Shown piece by piece: positions 1-7,651 of a stretch of 17,381 nt of DNA (position 1 is the first letter of the stretch; every line of letters begins with the position of its first letter). A program made the position numbers and the translations under genes. The DNA is from Methylotenera sp. (GTDB taxonomy: Bacteria > Pseudomonadota > Gammaproteobacteria > Burkholderiales > Methylophilaceae), in assembly GCA_027310735.1 (NCBI GenBank), contig DAIDAH010000026.1:1-17381 (forward strand). Direction: 5' to 3'. The notes beneath the pieces were generated by a model. It saw only the letters and a program-made list of their open reading frames with translations. It was not told the DNA's origin and made no database searches.

Positions 1-154
1 CGCCGCCTGTCATCTCGCGATGAGTGCCTTTATAAGCAATTTCTCGTTTCGTAAGAAATTCCACCGGTGCGCCAAGCGCGTCACCGACCGCCAAGCCCAG
101 ATAAGCGCCCAAGGCTTTAGAATATAGTGTCTTGTCATGCGGTGTATCAAGCAT
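1..154 (-). CDS. draG: ADP-ribosyl-[dinitrogen reductase] hydrolase DraG, 5' part (cut by left edge)
   Basis: DraG removes the ADP-ribose that DraT attaches to the NifH arginine and so reactivates nitrogenase in the cytoplasm. Only the first 51 codons lie in the window. They begin MLDTPHDKTLYSKALGAYLG and contain the block GLAVGDALGAPVEF (about residues 20-33), which is diagnostic of the ADP-ribosylglycohydrolase fold; its GD belongs to the metal-binding region of the family. The ATG at 152-154 overlaps the 3' end of draT by 8 nt, and an AAGGT inside draT can serve as ribosome-binding site, so the two genes are translationally coupled as is usual for draTG. It is partial because the window ends, not because it is broken. 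The remaining metal-binding aspartates cannot be checked. Confidence 0.9.
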   Translation of the reverse strand, partial: MLDTPHDKTLYSKALGAYLGLAVGDALGAPVEFLTKREIAYKGTHREMTGG

Positions 155-974
155 AGCTAGCGTTTACCTTGTAGTAGCCACCCAGCGCCAATACCTCACC
201 TTCGCCTGACAATACTGGCTTTGCCAGCATGTCTGGAAAGAAGAGCAACTTAACAACAGGCACTTTAACTTCAAGAATCCAGTCACCAAACTCGTCAGCA
301 CGCTCTCGCGACGTAGTAAATGAAACCAAGTTATTGAACTGCACCAGACACTCGCCTTTTTCAATCCGACCTTCGGACATAGTAGGTTCATCATGACTAT
401 TGACCCCACGCCATAAGGTCACCCAGTCGCGCGCTGGAATGCCAAAGCGCTGCACGACAAATTGGCAGTATTCATACAACAAATCCAACTGCATATGAAT
501 ACTGTTGTTGTGAAAACGGCTGGAGAACTTTTCTTCCATATAATCCATCCACGCATGCGATGGATACTTGTGCAATGGCGATTTGTGGAATGTCGGCGCT
601 ATGCCAAAACGGCTTTCTACCCAGCCTTTGAGAACAGCACCTTGCGGGCTATTGGAATCAAAACCCCAACCTTCCATCAACTTAAGGTAACTTGGTCGAA
701 AACGGCGTACTTCGGCATGTTTAATTTCATAGGCGCTCGCGTTTAACTGAAACACTATGTCCATGTAACGCCGAAACTTTTCGGCTGAATCTACTAGGTC
801 TGTTGCTTTTTCCAATAAATGAAACAAGCCGCGCTGCGTTTCGCGCACACCAGCGATGGTGAGCGCTTGTGGATGGTCATTAAACTCAGTAGAAGCAAGC
901 AGCCATGACGGTACTCCAACCAGATTTGTTGAATACCAGTTTTGTGGACTGTTGTACTGATTAGCGTCTGACAT
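147..974 (-). CDS. draT: NAD+--dinitrogen-reductase ADP-D-ribosyltransferase DraT
   Basis: DraT transfers ADP-ribose from NAD+ to one arginine of the NifH dimer when ammonium appears or energy drops, which stops electron delivery to the MoFe protein. The 275-residue length is normal for the family. The Arg-Ser-Glu pattern of arginine ADP-ribosyltransferases is visible: Arg189 in TLWRGV, the Ser/Thr strand NLVSFTTS (about 215-222), and the ExE pair Glu258/Glu260 in LSGEGEV near the C-terminus. The target arginine exists in the NifH of this window (Arg102). The gene follows the 196-residue unknown protein after 52 nt and overlaps draG by 8 nt. The start has only a weak ribosome-binding site and lies just after a 12-bp hairpin, so its translation may be low or regulated. 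No other ATG in frame lies upstream. Confidence 0.93.
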   Translation of the reverse strand: MSDANQYNSPQNWYSTNLVGVPSWLLASTEFNDHPQALTIAGVRETQRGLFHLLEKATDLVDSAEKFRRYMDIVFQLNASAYEIKHAEVRRFRPSYLKLMEGWGFDSNSPQGAVLKGWVESRFGIAPTFHKSPLHKYPSHAWMDYMEEKFSSRFHNNSIHMQLDLLYEYCQFVVQRFGIPARDWVTLWRGVNSHDEPTMSEGRIEKGECLVQFNNLVSFTTSRERADEFGDWILEVKVPVVKLLFFPDMLAKPVLSGEGEVLALGGYYKVNASYA

Positions 975-986
975 GATGCAACAAGC

Positions 987-1019
987 AACAACCTGCCAGT
1001 TCTAAATTGGCAGGTTGTT
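987..1019 (-). other. Hairpin between the unknown gene and draT
   Basis: A perfect 12-bp inverted repeat (AACAACCTGCCA at 987-998, TGGCAGGTTGTT at 1008-1019) with a 9-nt loop fills most of the gap between the 196-residue gene and draT. On the minus strand the hairpin ends 12 nt before the draT ATG and is not followed by a T run, so it is a poor terminator. It could act as an attenuator, an RNA stabiliser, or a structure that limits ribosome access to draT. Its function is inference. Confidence 0.55.
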
Positions 1020-1026
1020 ATCGTGT

Positions 1027-1617
1027 TTAAACCGGACGGTTTTCGTTTGGGTTACGCACAGGGCCCATCAATTTAAGGCCCTCTTCATAGGTAATAACAG
1101 GATAGTTAGCGGTAAATTTCAGTGCTTTATCCGCAATCACATCTAACTTAGCTGCTGTATCAAGCTTTTTAAGATCGCCTTTTTCCAAGCGCAATAGCTC
1201 CAGTAATTCGTTGTATACAGTCGCTTCATCTAGCGGCAGAATAAAGAACGTTGCGCCACCCATATGCACCTGATATTTTTTTAACAAGTCGATATTGTTG
1301 CAAAAAATGAAATACTTGCCATCTGGCTGCAAAGTATCACCCAAGGCATCAACTAGCATATTGAGATAGCCAAAAGACAATAGATAGCTTGTGAAGAATG
1401 GGATGCCTTTTTCACCGGCATTAGCAATCGCCATTACTTGCGCTGATGACACTTCTGGTGGACGGGCCTCATCAGCAAATTGCTCTGCAAATTTAATTGC
1501 AAGCTCGCCGCGGAAACCAAAGCGACCAGGTACTTTTGTCGCTTCTTTTAATACTGGGTTTGTCAGGCGTTTTTCAGCGTCTAGTCTGGCGAATGCTGTT
1601 TGATCTATAGTGGTCAT
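1027..1617 (-). CDS. Uncharacterised 196-residue protein in the haemoglobin-draT operon
   Basis: I do not recognise the family. The protein has no signal peptide and no clear transmembrane segment; it looks cytoplasmic and mixed alpha/beta. A hydrophobic stretch GIPFFTSYLLSFGYLNMLVD (71-90) is followed by KYFIFCNNIDLLKKYQVHMG (101-120, with Cys106, the only cysteine), and a charged helical part EATVYNELLELLRLEKGDLKK (131-151). The C-terminus is rich in Pro, Asn and Arg. The start is supported by GGGAG 9 nt upstream and by a 4-nt ATGA overlap with the stop of the truncated haemoglobin gene, so the two are translationally coupled. Position between a haemoglobin and draT suggests a role in oxygen or nitrogenase-switch control, but nothing in the sequence shows a reaction. 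Confidence 0.8.
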   Translation of the reverse strand: MTTIDQTAFARLDAEKRLTNPVLKEATKVPGRFGFRGELAIKFAEQFADEARPPEVSSAQVMAIANAGEKGIPFFTSYLLSFGYLNMLVDALGDTLQPDGKYFIFCNNIDLLKKYQVHMGGATFFILPLDEATVYNELLELLRLEKGDLKKLDTAAKLDVIADKALKFTANYPVITYEEGLKLMGPVRNPNENRPV

Positions 1618-2066
1618 GCGTTGGTACTCCCTTTATCGTTGCGTATAAAATCTGCGGTTTTGAAAAATGCTTGCTGAAGTTGTCGTCGCAGCGTCGCATC
1701 GGTAACTACATCTTCCATTGCGCGCTGCATGCATAGCATCCAAGCATCACGCTCAGCTTCGCCAATGGAAAAATGAAGATGTTTTTGGCGTAAACGCGGA
1801 TGTCCGCGCTCTGCCGAATAGACTTTCGGGCCACCCAGCCATTCCATCAGAAACTTCACCAGCACTTGTCTGGTATGGCTAAGGTCAGTCTCATGCATGG
1901 CACGAATATGACTCGCCTCTGGCAACGTATCCATATACTGATAAAACCTGTCCACCAACTTGATAATCTGCGCCTCGCCACCGATAGATTCAAAGTGTGG
2001 GTTGCTCATCATCTGTGGTAACTGTTTTAAATCGCCATATTGATTTGTGTCGGTTGGGTGTGCCAT
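1614..2066 (-). CDS. Group II truncated haemoglobin (TrHb2/GlbO type)
   Basis: A small haem protein that binds O2 or NO in the cytoplasm; near nif genes it may buffer oxygen, detoxify NO or sense oxygen. The 150 residues carry the TrHb2 hallmarks: FYQYMDTLPEA with Tyr42 (B10), the loop MEWLGGPKVY, proximal histidine His96 in RQKHLHF (F8), and IGEAERDAWM with Trp109 (G8). I chose the ATG at 2064-2066 because AAAGAAAAGA precedes it; an upstream in-frame ATG at 2093 would add nine residues but has no ribosome-binding site. The 3' end overlaps the next gene (ATGA). It follows gnd by about 60 nt with no clear terminator, so it may be read from gnd or from its own promoter in the gap. The family call is firm; the physiological ligand is not visible. 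Confidence 0.92.
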   Translation of the reverse strand: MAHPTDTNQYGDLKQLPQMMSNPHFESIGGEAQIIKLVDRFYQYMDTLPEASHIRAMHETDLSHTRQVLVKFLMEWLGGPKVYSAERGHPRLRQKHLHFSIGEAERDAWMLCMQRAMEDVVTDATLRRQLQQAFFKTADFIRNDKGSTNA

Positions 2067-2126
2067 TTGCTTATCTTTTCTTTGGAAAGTCATTAAAAAT
2101 GCAATCTAAAGCGCATGTAATCAAGC

Positions 2127-3035
2127 TTACGAAGCTTTAATGGCATGACCACCAAAACCATTACGCATCATCGATAGCAGTTTGTAGCTGTAACCAGTGG
2201 CATCTTGGCTTCTGAAACGCGCTTGTAATGCCAATGTAAGTACGGGTGCAGCAACCCCTTGTTCAACAGACTCCATTACAGTCCAGCGACCTTCTCCAGA
2301 ATCAGCTACGTATGGAGCAATGCCTTGAAGCTCTTGGTCGCCACTCAAGGCATCCGCTGTCAAGTCGAGCAACCAACTGCGCACGACAGAACCATGACGC
2401 CATAATTCGGTAATTTCTGCTAGATCAAGATTGAACTCTTCCTTGCCTTTGATAAGGTCTAAACCTTCTGCCATCGCCTGCATCATGCCGTACTCAATTC
2501 CGTTATGGATCATTTTAGTAAAGTGACCTGAACCAACGGGTCCTACGTGTGCCCAGCCTCTATCATCTGCTGGCGCCAATGCTTTTAAAATAGGGGTTAC
2601 CGCAGCAGCAACCTCTTTGGTGGCACCGACCATGAGACAGTAGCCATTATCTAAACCCCATACGCCACCAGACGTACCAGAATCCATAAAGCCAATGCCA
2701 TGTTCAGCGAGCATCGCACCACGGCGCTGACTGTGCTTATAGTTAGAGTTGCCGCCATCAATAATGATGTCGCCTTTATTTAACATTGGAATCAAGTCTT
2801 TGATTTGATTTTCGGTAATGTCACCTGATGGCAACATCATCCAAACAATTTTTTGACCATCTAACTTACTCACTGCCTCAGTTACTGAAGTCGCAGGAAC
2901 CAATCCTTCTTTCTTAGCGAGTGTACTAACAGTGTCGGCATTAAAGTCGAACCCAACTACCTCAATATTATTACGTAGCAAACGGGTTGCCATGTTGCCG
3001 CCCATTTTTCCCAAACCTATCATCGCTAATTTCAT
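2127..3035 (-). CDS. gnd: 6-phosphogluconate dehydrogenase, decarboxylating, NAD-type
   Basis: Converts 6-phosphogluconate to ribulose 5-phosphate and CO2 with reduction of NAD(P)+. In ribulose monophosphate-cycle methylotrophs this closes the dissimilatory formaldehyde-oxidation cycle. The 302 residues match the short (about 300 aa) class rather than the 470-residue E. coli enzyme. Visible are the Rossmann motif GLGKMG (7-12), Asp30 at the end of the second strand (GFD), which favours NAD over NADP, IIDGGNSNY (91-99), DSGTSGG (118-124) and the catalytic GHFTKMIHNGIEY with Lys174 and Glu181. A strong AAAGGAGG (3040-3047) precedes the ATG. It is divergent from nifH across a 490-bp control region. 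Cofactor preference is inferred from Asp30. Confidence 0.93.
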   Translation of the reverse strand: MKLAMIGLGKMGGNMATRLLRNNIEVVGFDFNADTVSTLAKKEGLVPATSVTEAVSKLDGQKIVWMMLPSGDITENQIKDLIPMLNKGDIIIDGGNSNYKHSQRRGAMLAEHGIGFMDSGTSGGVWGLDNGYCLMVGATKEVAAAVTPILKALAPADDRGWAHVGPVGSGHFTKMIHNGIEYGMMQAMAEGLDLIKGKEEFNLDLAEITELWRHGSVVRSWLLDLTADALSGDQELQGIAPYVADSGEGRWTVMESVEQGVAAPVLTLALQARFRSQDATGYSYKLLSMMRNGFGGHAIKAS

Positions 3036-3284
3036 ACAGCCTCCTTTAACTTACGAACATTCTTTAACTTGGTCTATTTACTGAGTGCCTATTAACTAAG
3101 GTAAGCGCACAGACAGCTAACGACTAAGCAAAGGTTGTACCAATGGTCAAAACAAAGCCAATAAATTAAATTATATTAAATATAATCAATAGGTTATAAA
3201 AATTAATTCCTTCTTACGTCTGTACTACCTTATCTATATACAAGCGTTGTAATTTTGTTCAATACAACACCATATTCACCCCAT

Positions 3285-3300
3285 TGTCGGGTTTACGACA
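3285..3300 (+). promoter_or_regulatory. NifA upstream activator site for nifH
   Basis: TGT (3285-3287), ten bases, then ACA (3298-3300): an exact match to the NifA consensus TGT-N10-ACA. It lies about 115 bp upstream of the predicted nifH transcription start, a normal distance. The core and its left flank (CACCCCATTGTCGG, then GTTTACGAC) recur upstream of nifE, which supports a functional site. Confidence 0.88.
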
Positions 3301-3350
3301 CGACCGCACAAAGCCGAAAAATAACACGTAAAACAAAAAATATAATTTAA

Positions 3351-3363
3351 ATTCAATAGCTTA
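3351..3363 (+). promoter_or_regulatory. Possible IHF site in the nifH promoter
   Basis: ATTCAATAGCTTA matches the IHF consensus WATCAA-N4-TTR with one mismatch. It sits between the NifA site and the sigma-54 promoter, where IHF bends DNA in nif promoters. An exact consensus match at 3184-3196 lies upstream of the NifA site and is less well placed. AT-rich DNA gives chance matches, so confidence is moderate. Confidence 0.45.
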
Positions 3364-3380
3364 TGAAAATAAAAATGCGT

Positions 3381-3396
3381 TGGCACGCCCTTTGCT
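3381..3396 (+). promoter_or_regulatory. Sigma-54 (-24/-12) promoter of nifHDK
   Basis: TGGCACG (3381-3387), four bases, then TTGCT (3392-3396) matches the RpoN consensus TGGCACG-N4-TTGCW exactly. The invariant GG and GC are 10 bp apart. Transcription should begin near 3407, giving a leader of about 120 nt before nifH. Confidence 0.95.
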
Positions 3397-3525
3397 CTAT
3401 TCACTTTGCATGACCGACAAACCATCCGGCGCCAGATAAGAAGAGTGATAGATAGCGACTCGGAATCGGAGGCCCGGCAGCAAACGGTCTTAAACGAACT
3501 TTTAATTTTTTTAAGGAGTACTGAA

Positions 3526-4395
3526 ATGGCTGCATTACGTCAAATTGCCTTCTACGGCAAAGGTGGTATCGGTAAATCAACGACATCACAAAATACATTA
3601 GCCGCTCTGGCTGAAATGGGTCAAAAGATCCTAATCGTTGGCTGCGATCCTAAAGCTGACTCAACTCGTCTGATCTTGCATGCTAAAGCACAAGACACTG
3701 TACTTTCACTTGCTGCTGAAGCTGGTAGCGTGGAGGACTTGGAACTTGAAGATGTAATGAAGGTTGGTTATCGCGACATCCGTTGCGTTGAATCTGGTGG
3801 TCCAGAACCTGGTGTTGGCTGTGCTGGCCGCGGTGTGATTACATCAATCAACTTCCTAGAAGAAAACGGTGCTTACGACGGTGCTGACTATGTTTCTTAC
3901 GACGTATTGGGTGACGTGGTTTGTGGTGGTTTCGCGATGCCAATTCGTGAAAACAAAGCTCAAGAAATTTACATTGTGATGTCTGGCGAAATGATGGCGA
4001 TGTATGCAGCTAACAACATTTCTAAAGGTGTTCTTAAATATGCAAACTCAGGTGGCGTACGTTTAGGCGGCTTGGTATGTAACGAACGTCAAACAGATAA
4101 AGAGCTTGAACTAGCTGAAGCTTTAGCTGGCATGTTAGGTACTAAATTGATTCACTTTGTACCACGCGACAACATCGTTCAACACGCTGAATTGCGTCGT
4201 ATGACAGTGTTGGAATACGCACCAGAATCAAAACAAGCTGAAGAGTATCGCCAATTAGCTCAAAAAATTCACGCTAACGCTGGCAACGGTACTATCCCAA
4301 CTCCAATCACTATGGATCAGTTGGAAGACTTGTTGATGGACTTCGGCATTATGAAGAAAGAAGATGAATCTTTAATCGGTAAAGCTGTTGCTTAA
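3526..4395 (+). CDS. nifH: Nitrogenase iron protein (dinitrogenase reductase) NifH
   Basis: The ATP-dependent electron donor to the MoFe protein. The 289-residue homodimer subunit has the P-loop GKGGIGKST (11-19), the switch residues in GCDPKADS (39-46) and DVLGD (126-130), and the two cysteines that bridge the [4Fe-4S] cluster, Cys99 in GVGCAGRG and Cys133 in VVCGGF. Arg102 three residues after Cys99 is the DraT ADP-ribosylation site, which matches the draTG genes on the left. I start at ATG 3526 (MAALRQIAFYG) because AAGGAG lies 7 nt upstream; the frame stays open to 3406 but that is the expected transcription start. First gene of the nif structural operon, followed by a 186-nt structured gap before nifD. 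Confidence 0.98.
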   Translation: MAALRQIAFYGKGGIGKSTTSQNTLAALAEMGQKILIVGCDPKADSTRLILHAKAQDTVLSLAAEAGSVEDLELEDVMKVGYRDIRCVESGGPEPGVGCAGRGVITSINFLEENGAYDGADYVSYDVLGDVVCGGFAMPIRENKAQEIYIVMSGEMMAMYAANNISKGVLKYANSGGVRLGGLVCNERQTDKELELAEALAGMLGTKLIHFVPRDNIVQHAELRRMTVLEYAPESKQAEEYRQLAQKIHANAGNGTIPTPITMDQLEDLLMDFGIMKKEDESLIGKAVA

Positions 4396-4581
4396 GTAGT
4401 CAATCTAGCGGGGGCTTATGGCTCTGTATATAAAACTTAGATGTAAACCATAAGTTCCTCGCTGGCCCCTTTTGGAAGTTGTTTCAAAAATTGAGGGGGC
4501 TGAGAGTCTGCCAGACTTAAAGATGGTACTTAAAGCGCAAGCAATTTTTGAAACAACTTCATTTGAGATTAGGAGAAAGAA
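4396..4581 (+). other. Structured nifH-nifD intergenic RNA
   Basis: The 186-nt gap carries two large hairpins. The first pairs 4407-4421 (core CTTATGG) with 4448-4463 (core CCATAAG), about 15 bp with some G-U pairs and one bulge, just after the nifH stop. The second is a perfect 19-bp inverted repeat, 4475-4493 with 4542-4560, enclosing a small hairpin (AGTC 4505-4508 with GACT 4514-4517). No T run follows either stem. Such elements after nifH are known to stabilise the nifH message or reduce read-through, giving more NifH than NifDK; that role is inferred here. The nifD ribosome-binding site AGGAG (4571-4575) lies just after the second stem. Confidence 0.8.
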
Positions 4582-6039
4582 ATGAGTTATACAGTTGATT
4601 TAGGCGTCAAAGGCGCAGAATTAATTGAGGAGGTTCTAAAAGCCTACCCTGAGAAATCTGCCAAACGACGTGCAAAACATTTAAACGTGCATGAAGAAGG
4701 TAAATCTGATTGTGACGTTAAATCAAACATTAAATCATTACCTGGTGTAATGACAATTCGCGGCTGCGCTTACGCTGGTTCTAAAGGCGTGGTATGGGGT
4801 CCGATTAAAGACATGATCCATATCAGTCACGGCCCTGTTGGTTGCGGTCAATACTCATGGGCTTCACGTCGTAACTACTACATTGGTACAACTGGTATTG
4901 ATTCATTCGGCACCATGCAGTTTACTTCTGACTTTCAAGAAAAAGACATCGTGTTCGGTGGCGATAAAAAACTTGAAAAAATCATGGATGAAATTCAAGA
5001 ACTGTTCCCACTCAACAAAGGTATTTCAGTGCAATCTGAATGCCCGATCGGTTTGATTGGTGATGACATTGAAGCTGTTTCCAAGAAAAAATCTAAAGAA
5101 TACGATGGCAAAACCATTGTGCCAGTACGTTGCGAAGGTTTCCGTGGCGTATCACAATCTTTAGGTCACCATATTGCTAACGATGCGATTCGTGACTTTG
5201 TATTCGACAAAACGGACCCAAACAAAAATGAGTTCACAGGCACACCTTATGACGTTGCGATTATCGGCGACTACAACATTGGTGGTGATGCATGGTCTTC
5301 ACGTATCTTGCTAGAAGAAATGGGCTTACGCGTCATTGCTCAATGGTCTGGCGATGGCTCTATTGCTGAGTTGGAAAACTCTCCAAAAGCTAAATTGAAC
5401 ATTCTTCACTGCTACCGTTCCATGAACTACATCAGCCGTCACATGGAAGAAAAGTACGGTATACCTTGGGTTGAATACAACTTCTTTGGCCCATCAAAAA
5501 TAGAAGAATCATTGCGCAAAATCGCTAGCTTCTTTGATGATTCAATCAAAGAAAAAACTGAAGCGGTGATTGCTAAATACAGAGCACTAACTGATGCCGT
5601 AATTGCTAAATACAAACCACGTCTACAAGGCAAAAGAGTCATGTTATTTGTTGGCGGCTTGCGTCCACGTCACGTGATTGGTGCTTATGAAGATTTAGGC
5701 ATGGAAGTAGTCGGTACTGGTTACGAGTTTGGCCATAACGATGACTATCAACGTACCACTCACTACGTTAAAGACGGCACATTGATCTACGATGATGTGA
5801 CTGGCTACGAGTTTGAGAAATTTGTTGAAGCAGTGCAACCGGATCTAGTTGGTTCAGGTATCAAGGAAAAATACGTGTTCCAGAAAATGGGTGTTCCTTT
5901 CCGCCAAATGCACAGCTGGGATTACTCAGGCCCATATCACGGCTACGACGGCTTTGCCATCTTTGCCCGCGACATGGATATGGCAATTAACAGCCCAGTA
6001 TGGGCGTTGACAAAAACCCCATGGAAAAAAGTAGCTTAG
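4582..6039 (+). CDS. nifD: Nitrogenase molybdenum-iron protein alpha chain NifD
   Basis: Alpha subunit of dinitrogenase, which holds the FeMo-cofactor and half of each P-cluster. The 485-residue length is typical. P-cluster ligands are Cys62 (IRGCAYAG), Cys88 (PVGCGQ) and Cys154 (QSECPIG). Cofactor ligands are Cys277 (LHCYRS) and His444 (QMHSWDY). Cofactor-pocket residues Val71, Arg97, Gln192 and His196 are also present (SQSLGHH for the last two), so this is a Mo-type, catalytically complete subunit. The near-repeat AVIAKYRALTDAVIAKYK (328-345) resembles the same region in Azotobacter and is normal. AGGAG precedes the ATG by 6 nt. nifK follows after 40 nt containing a small CCATA/TATGG hairpin. 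Confidence 0.98.
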   Translation: MSYTVDLGVKGAELIEEVLKAYPEKSAKRRAKHLNVHEEGKSDCDVKSNIKSLPGVMTIRGCAYAGSKGVVWGPIKDMIHISHGPVGCGQYSWASRRNYYIGTTGIDSFGTMQFTSDFQEKDIVFGGDKKLEKIMDEIQELFPLNKGISVQSECPIGLIGDDIEAVSKKKSKEYDGKTIVPVRCEGFRGVSQSLGHHIANDAIRDFVFDKTDPNKNEFTGTPYDVAIIGDYNIGGDAWSSRILLEEMGLRVIAQWSGDGSIAELENSPKAKLNILHCYRSMNYISRHMEEKYGIPWVEYNFFGPSKIEESLRKIASFFDDSIKEKTEAVIAKYRALTDAVIAKYKPRLQGKRVMLFVGGLRPRHVIGAYEDLGMEVVGTGYEFGHNDDYQRTTHYVKDGTLIYDDVTGYEFEKFVEAVQPDLVGSGIKEKYVFQKMGVPFRQMHSWDYSGPYHGYDGFAIFARDMDMAINSPVWALTKTPWKKVA

Positions 6040-6079
6040 CCATAGTTTATGGTTAACCCAAGCTTAAAGGAGAAATAAA

Positions 6080-7639
6080 ATGAGCCAGAGTGCTGAAAAA
6101 GTATTAGACCACTTCAAACTATTCCGTGAACCTGAATACAAGGAAATGTTCGCGAAAAAGAAAGCGGAGTTTGAATATCCAGTTCCAAATGAAGCTTTGC
6201 AACACACTATTGAGTGGACCAAGTCTGAAGACTATCGTGACAAGAACTTTGCCCGCGAAGCCTTAACTGTTAACCCAGCTAAAGCCTGCCAACCATTAGG
6301 CGCAGTGTTTGCAGCTAACGGTTTTGAAGGCACATTACCATTCGTGCACGGTTCACAAGGTTGTGTAGCCTACTATCGATCACACTTTAGCCGTCACTTT
6401 AAAGAGCCAACCTCTTGCGTATCTTCTTCTATGACTGAAGATGCAGCTGTGTTCGGCGGTTTGAACAACATGATTGATGGCCTTGCAAACGCTTATAGCT
6501 TATACAAGCCAAAAATGATTGCGGTTTCAACGACTTGTATGGCTGAAGTTATCGGTGATGACATCAACGCATACATCAAAACATCAAAAGAAAAAGGTTC
6601 TATTCCTGCTGAATTTGATGCACCGTTTGCACACACACCAGCCTTTGTTGGTAGCCATATCACCGGTTATGACAATGCATTGCACGGCGTGCTGACACAC
6701 TTCTGGGATGGTAAGGCAGGCACTGCTCCTAAACTAGAACGTAAACCTAATGAAAGCATTAACTTCATCGGTGGTTTTGATGGCTATGTAGTAGGTAACA
6801 ACCGTGAAATTCGTCGTATGTTCAAAGAGTTCGACATTGACTTCACGATGTTATGCGACCCTTCAGATGCATGGGATACACCTACAGATGGCGAGTTCCG
6901 CATGTATGATGGCGGCACATCACTAGAAGATGCAGCGAATGCAGTTCACGCTAAAGCGACGATTGCGATGCAAACCATCAGCACAGAAAAAACTGTGAAA
7001 ATGATTGAAGAGCATGGTCAAGAAGTGGTACGTCTACATCACCCAGTAGGTGTAGCGGGTACAGATAAATTATTAATGGAATTATCACGCATCACTGGTA
7101 AAGACATTCCTGAATCATTGACTAAAGAACGTGGTCGTCTAGTGGATGCGATTGCTGACTCTAGCGCACACATCCATGGCAAAAAATTTGCCTTGTATGG
7201 CGACCCAGACTTAATGTTAGGTTTAACTGCATTCTTACTTGAGTTAGGTGCTGAGCCAGTAACCGTATTGTCAACTAACGGCGATGAAAAATGGGCAGCT
7301 AAAGTGCAGGAATTGTTTGATGCAAGTCCATTCGGTAAAGACTGCAAAGTCTACCCGAAGAAAGACTTATGGCACATGCGTTCACTGTTATTCACTGACC
7401 CAGTTGATTTCTTGATTGGTAACACATTCGGTAAATACTTGGATCGTGATACAAAAACACCATTGATCCGTATCGGCTTCCCGATCTTTGATCGCCACCA
7501 TAAACATCGTTATCCAGTATGGGGCTACCAAGGCGGTATGAATGTATTAGTCACTATTCTTGATAAGATTTTTGATGTTATGGATGCAGATACTAACGGT
7601 ATCGCTACTACTGACTATAGCTTCGATATTATTCGTTAA
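6080..7639 (+). CDS. nifK: Nitrogenase molybdenum-iron protein beta chain NifK
   Basis: Beta subunit of dinitrogenase. The 519 residues include P-cluster ligands Cys70 (AKACQPLG), Cys95 (SQGCVAYY) and Cys153 (TTCMAEV), with the same numbering as Azotobacter. Two positions differ from Azotobacter: residue 99 is Tyr (Phe there) and residue 188 in HTPAFVGSH is Ala (Ser there). That pair is known from Gluconacetobacter diazotrophicus, where the tyrosine replaces the serine as oxygen ligand of the oxidised P-cluster. AAAGGAG (6066-6072) precedes the ATG. Downstream there is no nifT; an 11-bp hairpin and the FeSII-like ferredoxin follow instead. Confidence 0.98.
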   Translation: MSQSAEKVLDHFKLFREPEYKEMFAKKKAEFEYPVPNEALQHTIEWTKSEDYRDKNFAREALTVNPAKACQPLGAVFAANGFEGTLPFVHGSQGCVAYYRSHFSRHFKEPTSCVSSSMTEDAAVFGGLNNMIDGLANAYSLYKPKMIAVSTTCMAEVIGDDINAYIKTSKEKGSIPAEFDAPFAHTPAFVGSHITGYDNALHGVLTHFWDGKAGTAPKLERKPNESINFIGGFDGYVVGNNREIRRMFKEFDIDFTMLCDPSDAWDTPTDGEFRMYDGGTSLEDAANAVHAKATIAMQTISTEKTVKMIEEHGQEVVRLHHPVGVAGTDKLLMELSRITGKDIPESLTKERGRLVDAIADSSAHIHGKKFALYGDPDLMLGLTAFLLELGAEPVTVLSTNGDEKWAAKVQELFDASPFGKDCKVYPKKDLWHMRSLLFTDPVDFLIGNTFGKYLDRDTKTPLIRIGFPIFDRHHKHRYPVWGYQGGMNVLVTILDKIFDVMDADTNGIATTDYSFDIIR

Positions 7640-7651
7640 CTGGTTGGCGAA

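Larger units (their letters stand above)
3036..3525. other. Divergent gnd/nifH control region
   Basis: This 490-bp AT-rich stretch contains no convincing gene. From left to right it holds the gnd ribosome-binding site (3040-3047), an IHF-consensus match at 3184-3196, the NifA upstream activator site at 3285-3300, a near-IHF site at 3351-3363, the sigma-54 promoter at 3381-3396, and the nifH leader with AAGGAG at 3513-3518. An open frame extends upstream of NifH to 3406, but that point coincides with the expected transcription start, so it is not used. Confidence 0.8.

Noticed and set aside
2100..2116. Possible minus-strand sigma-54 promoter before the haemoglobin gene
   Set aside because: TTGCA is present but the -24 element reads TGCGC instead of TGGCA; the essential GG is missing.
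3184..3196. Exact IHF consensus match far upstream of nifH
   Set aside because: It lies outside the interval between NifA site and promoter, in very AT-rich DNA where chance matches are common.
3406..3525. 40-residue N-terminal extension of NifH
   Set aside because: It begins at the predicted sigma-54 transcription start, lacks a ribosome-binding site, and NifH proteins begin at the AAGGAG-preceded ATG at 3526.
5557..5620. Near-tandem repeat AVIAKYRALT/AVIAKYK in NifD
   Set aside because: The same doubled pattern is normal in this region of Azotobacter-type NifD, so it is not a new duplication.
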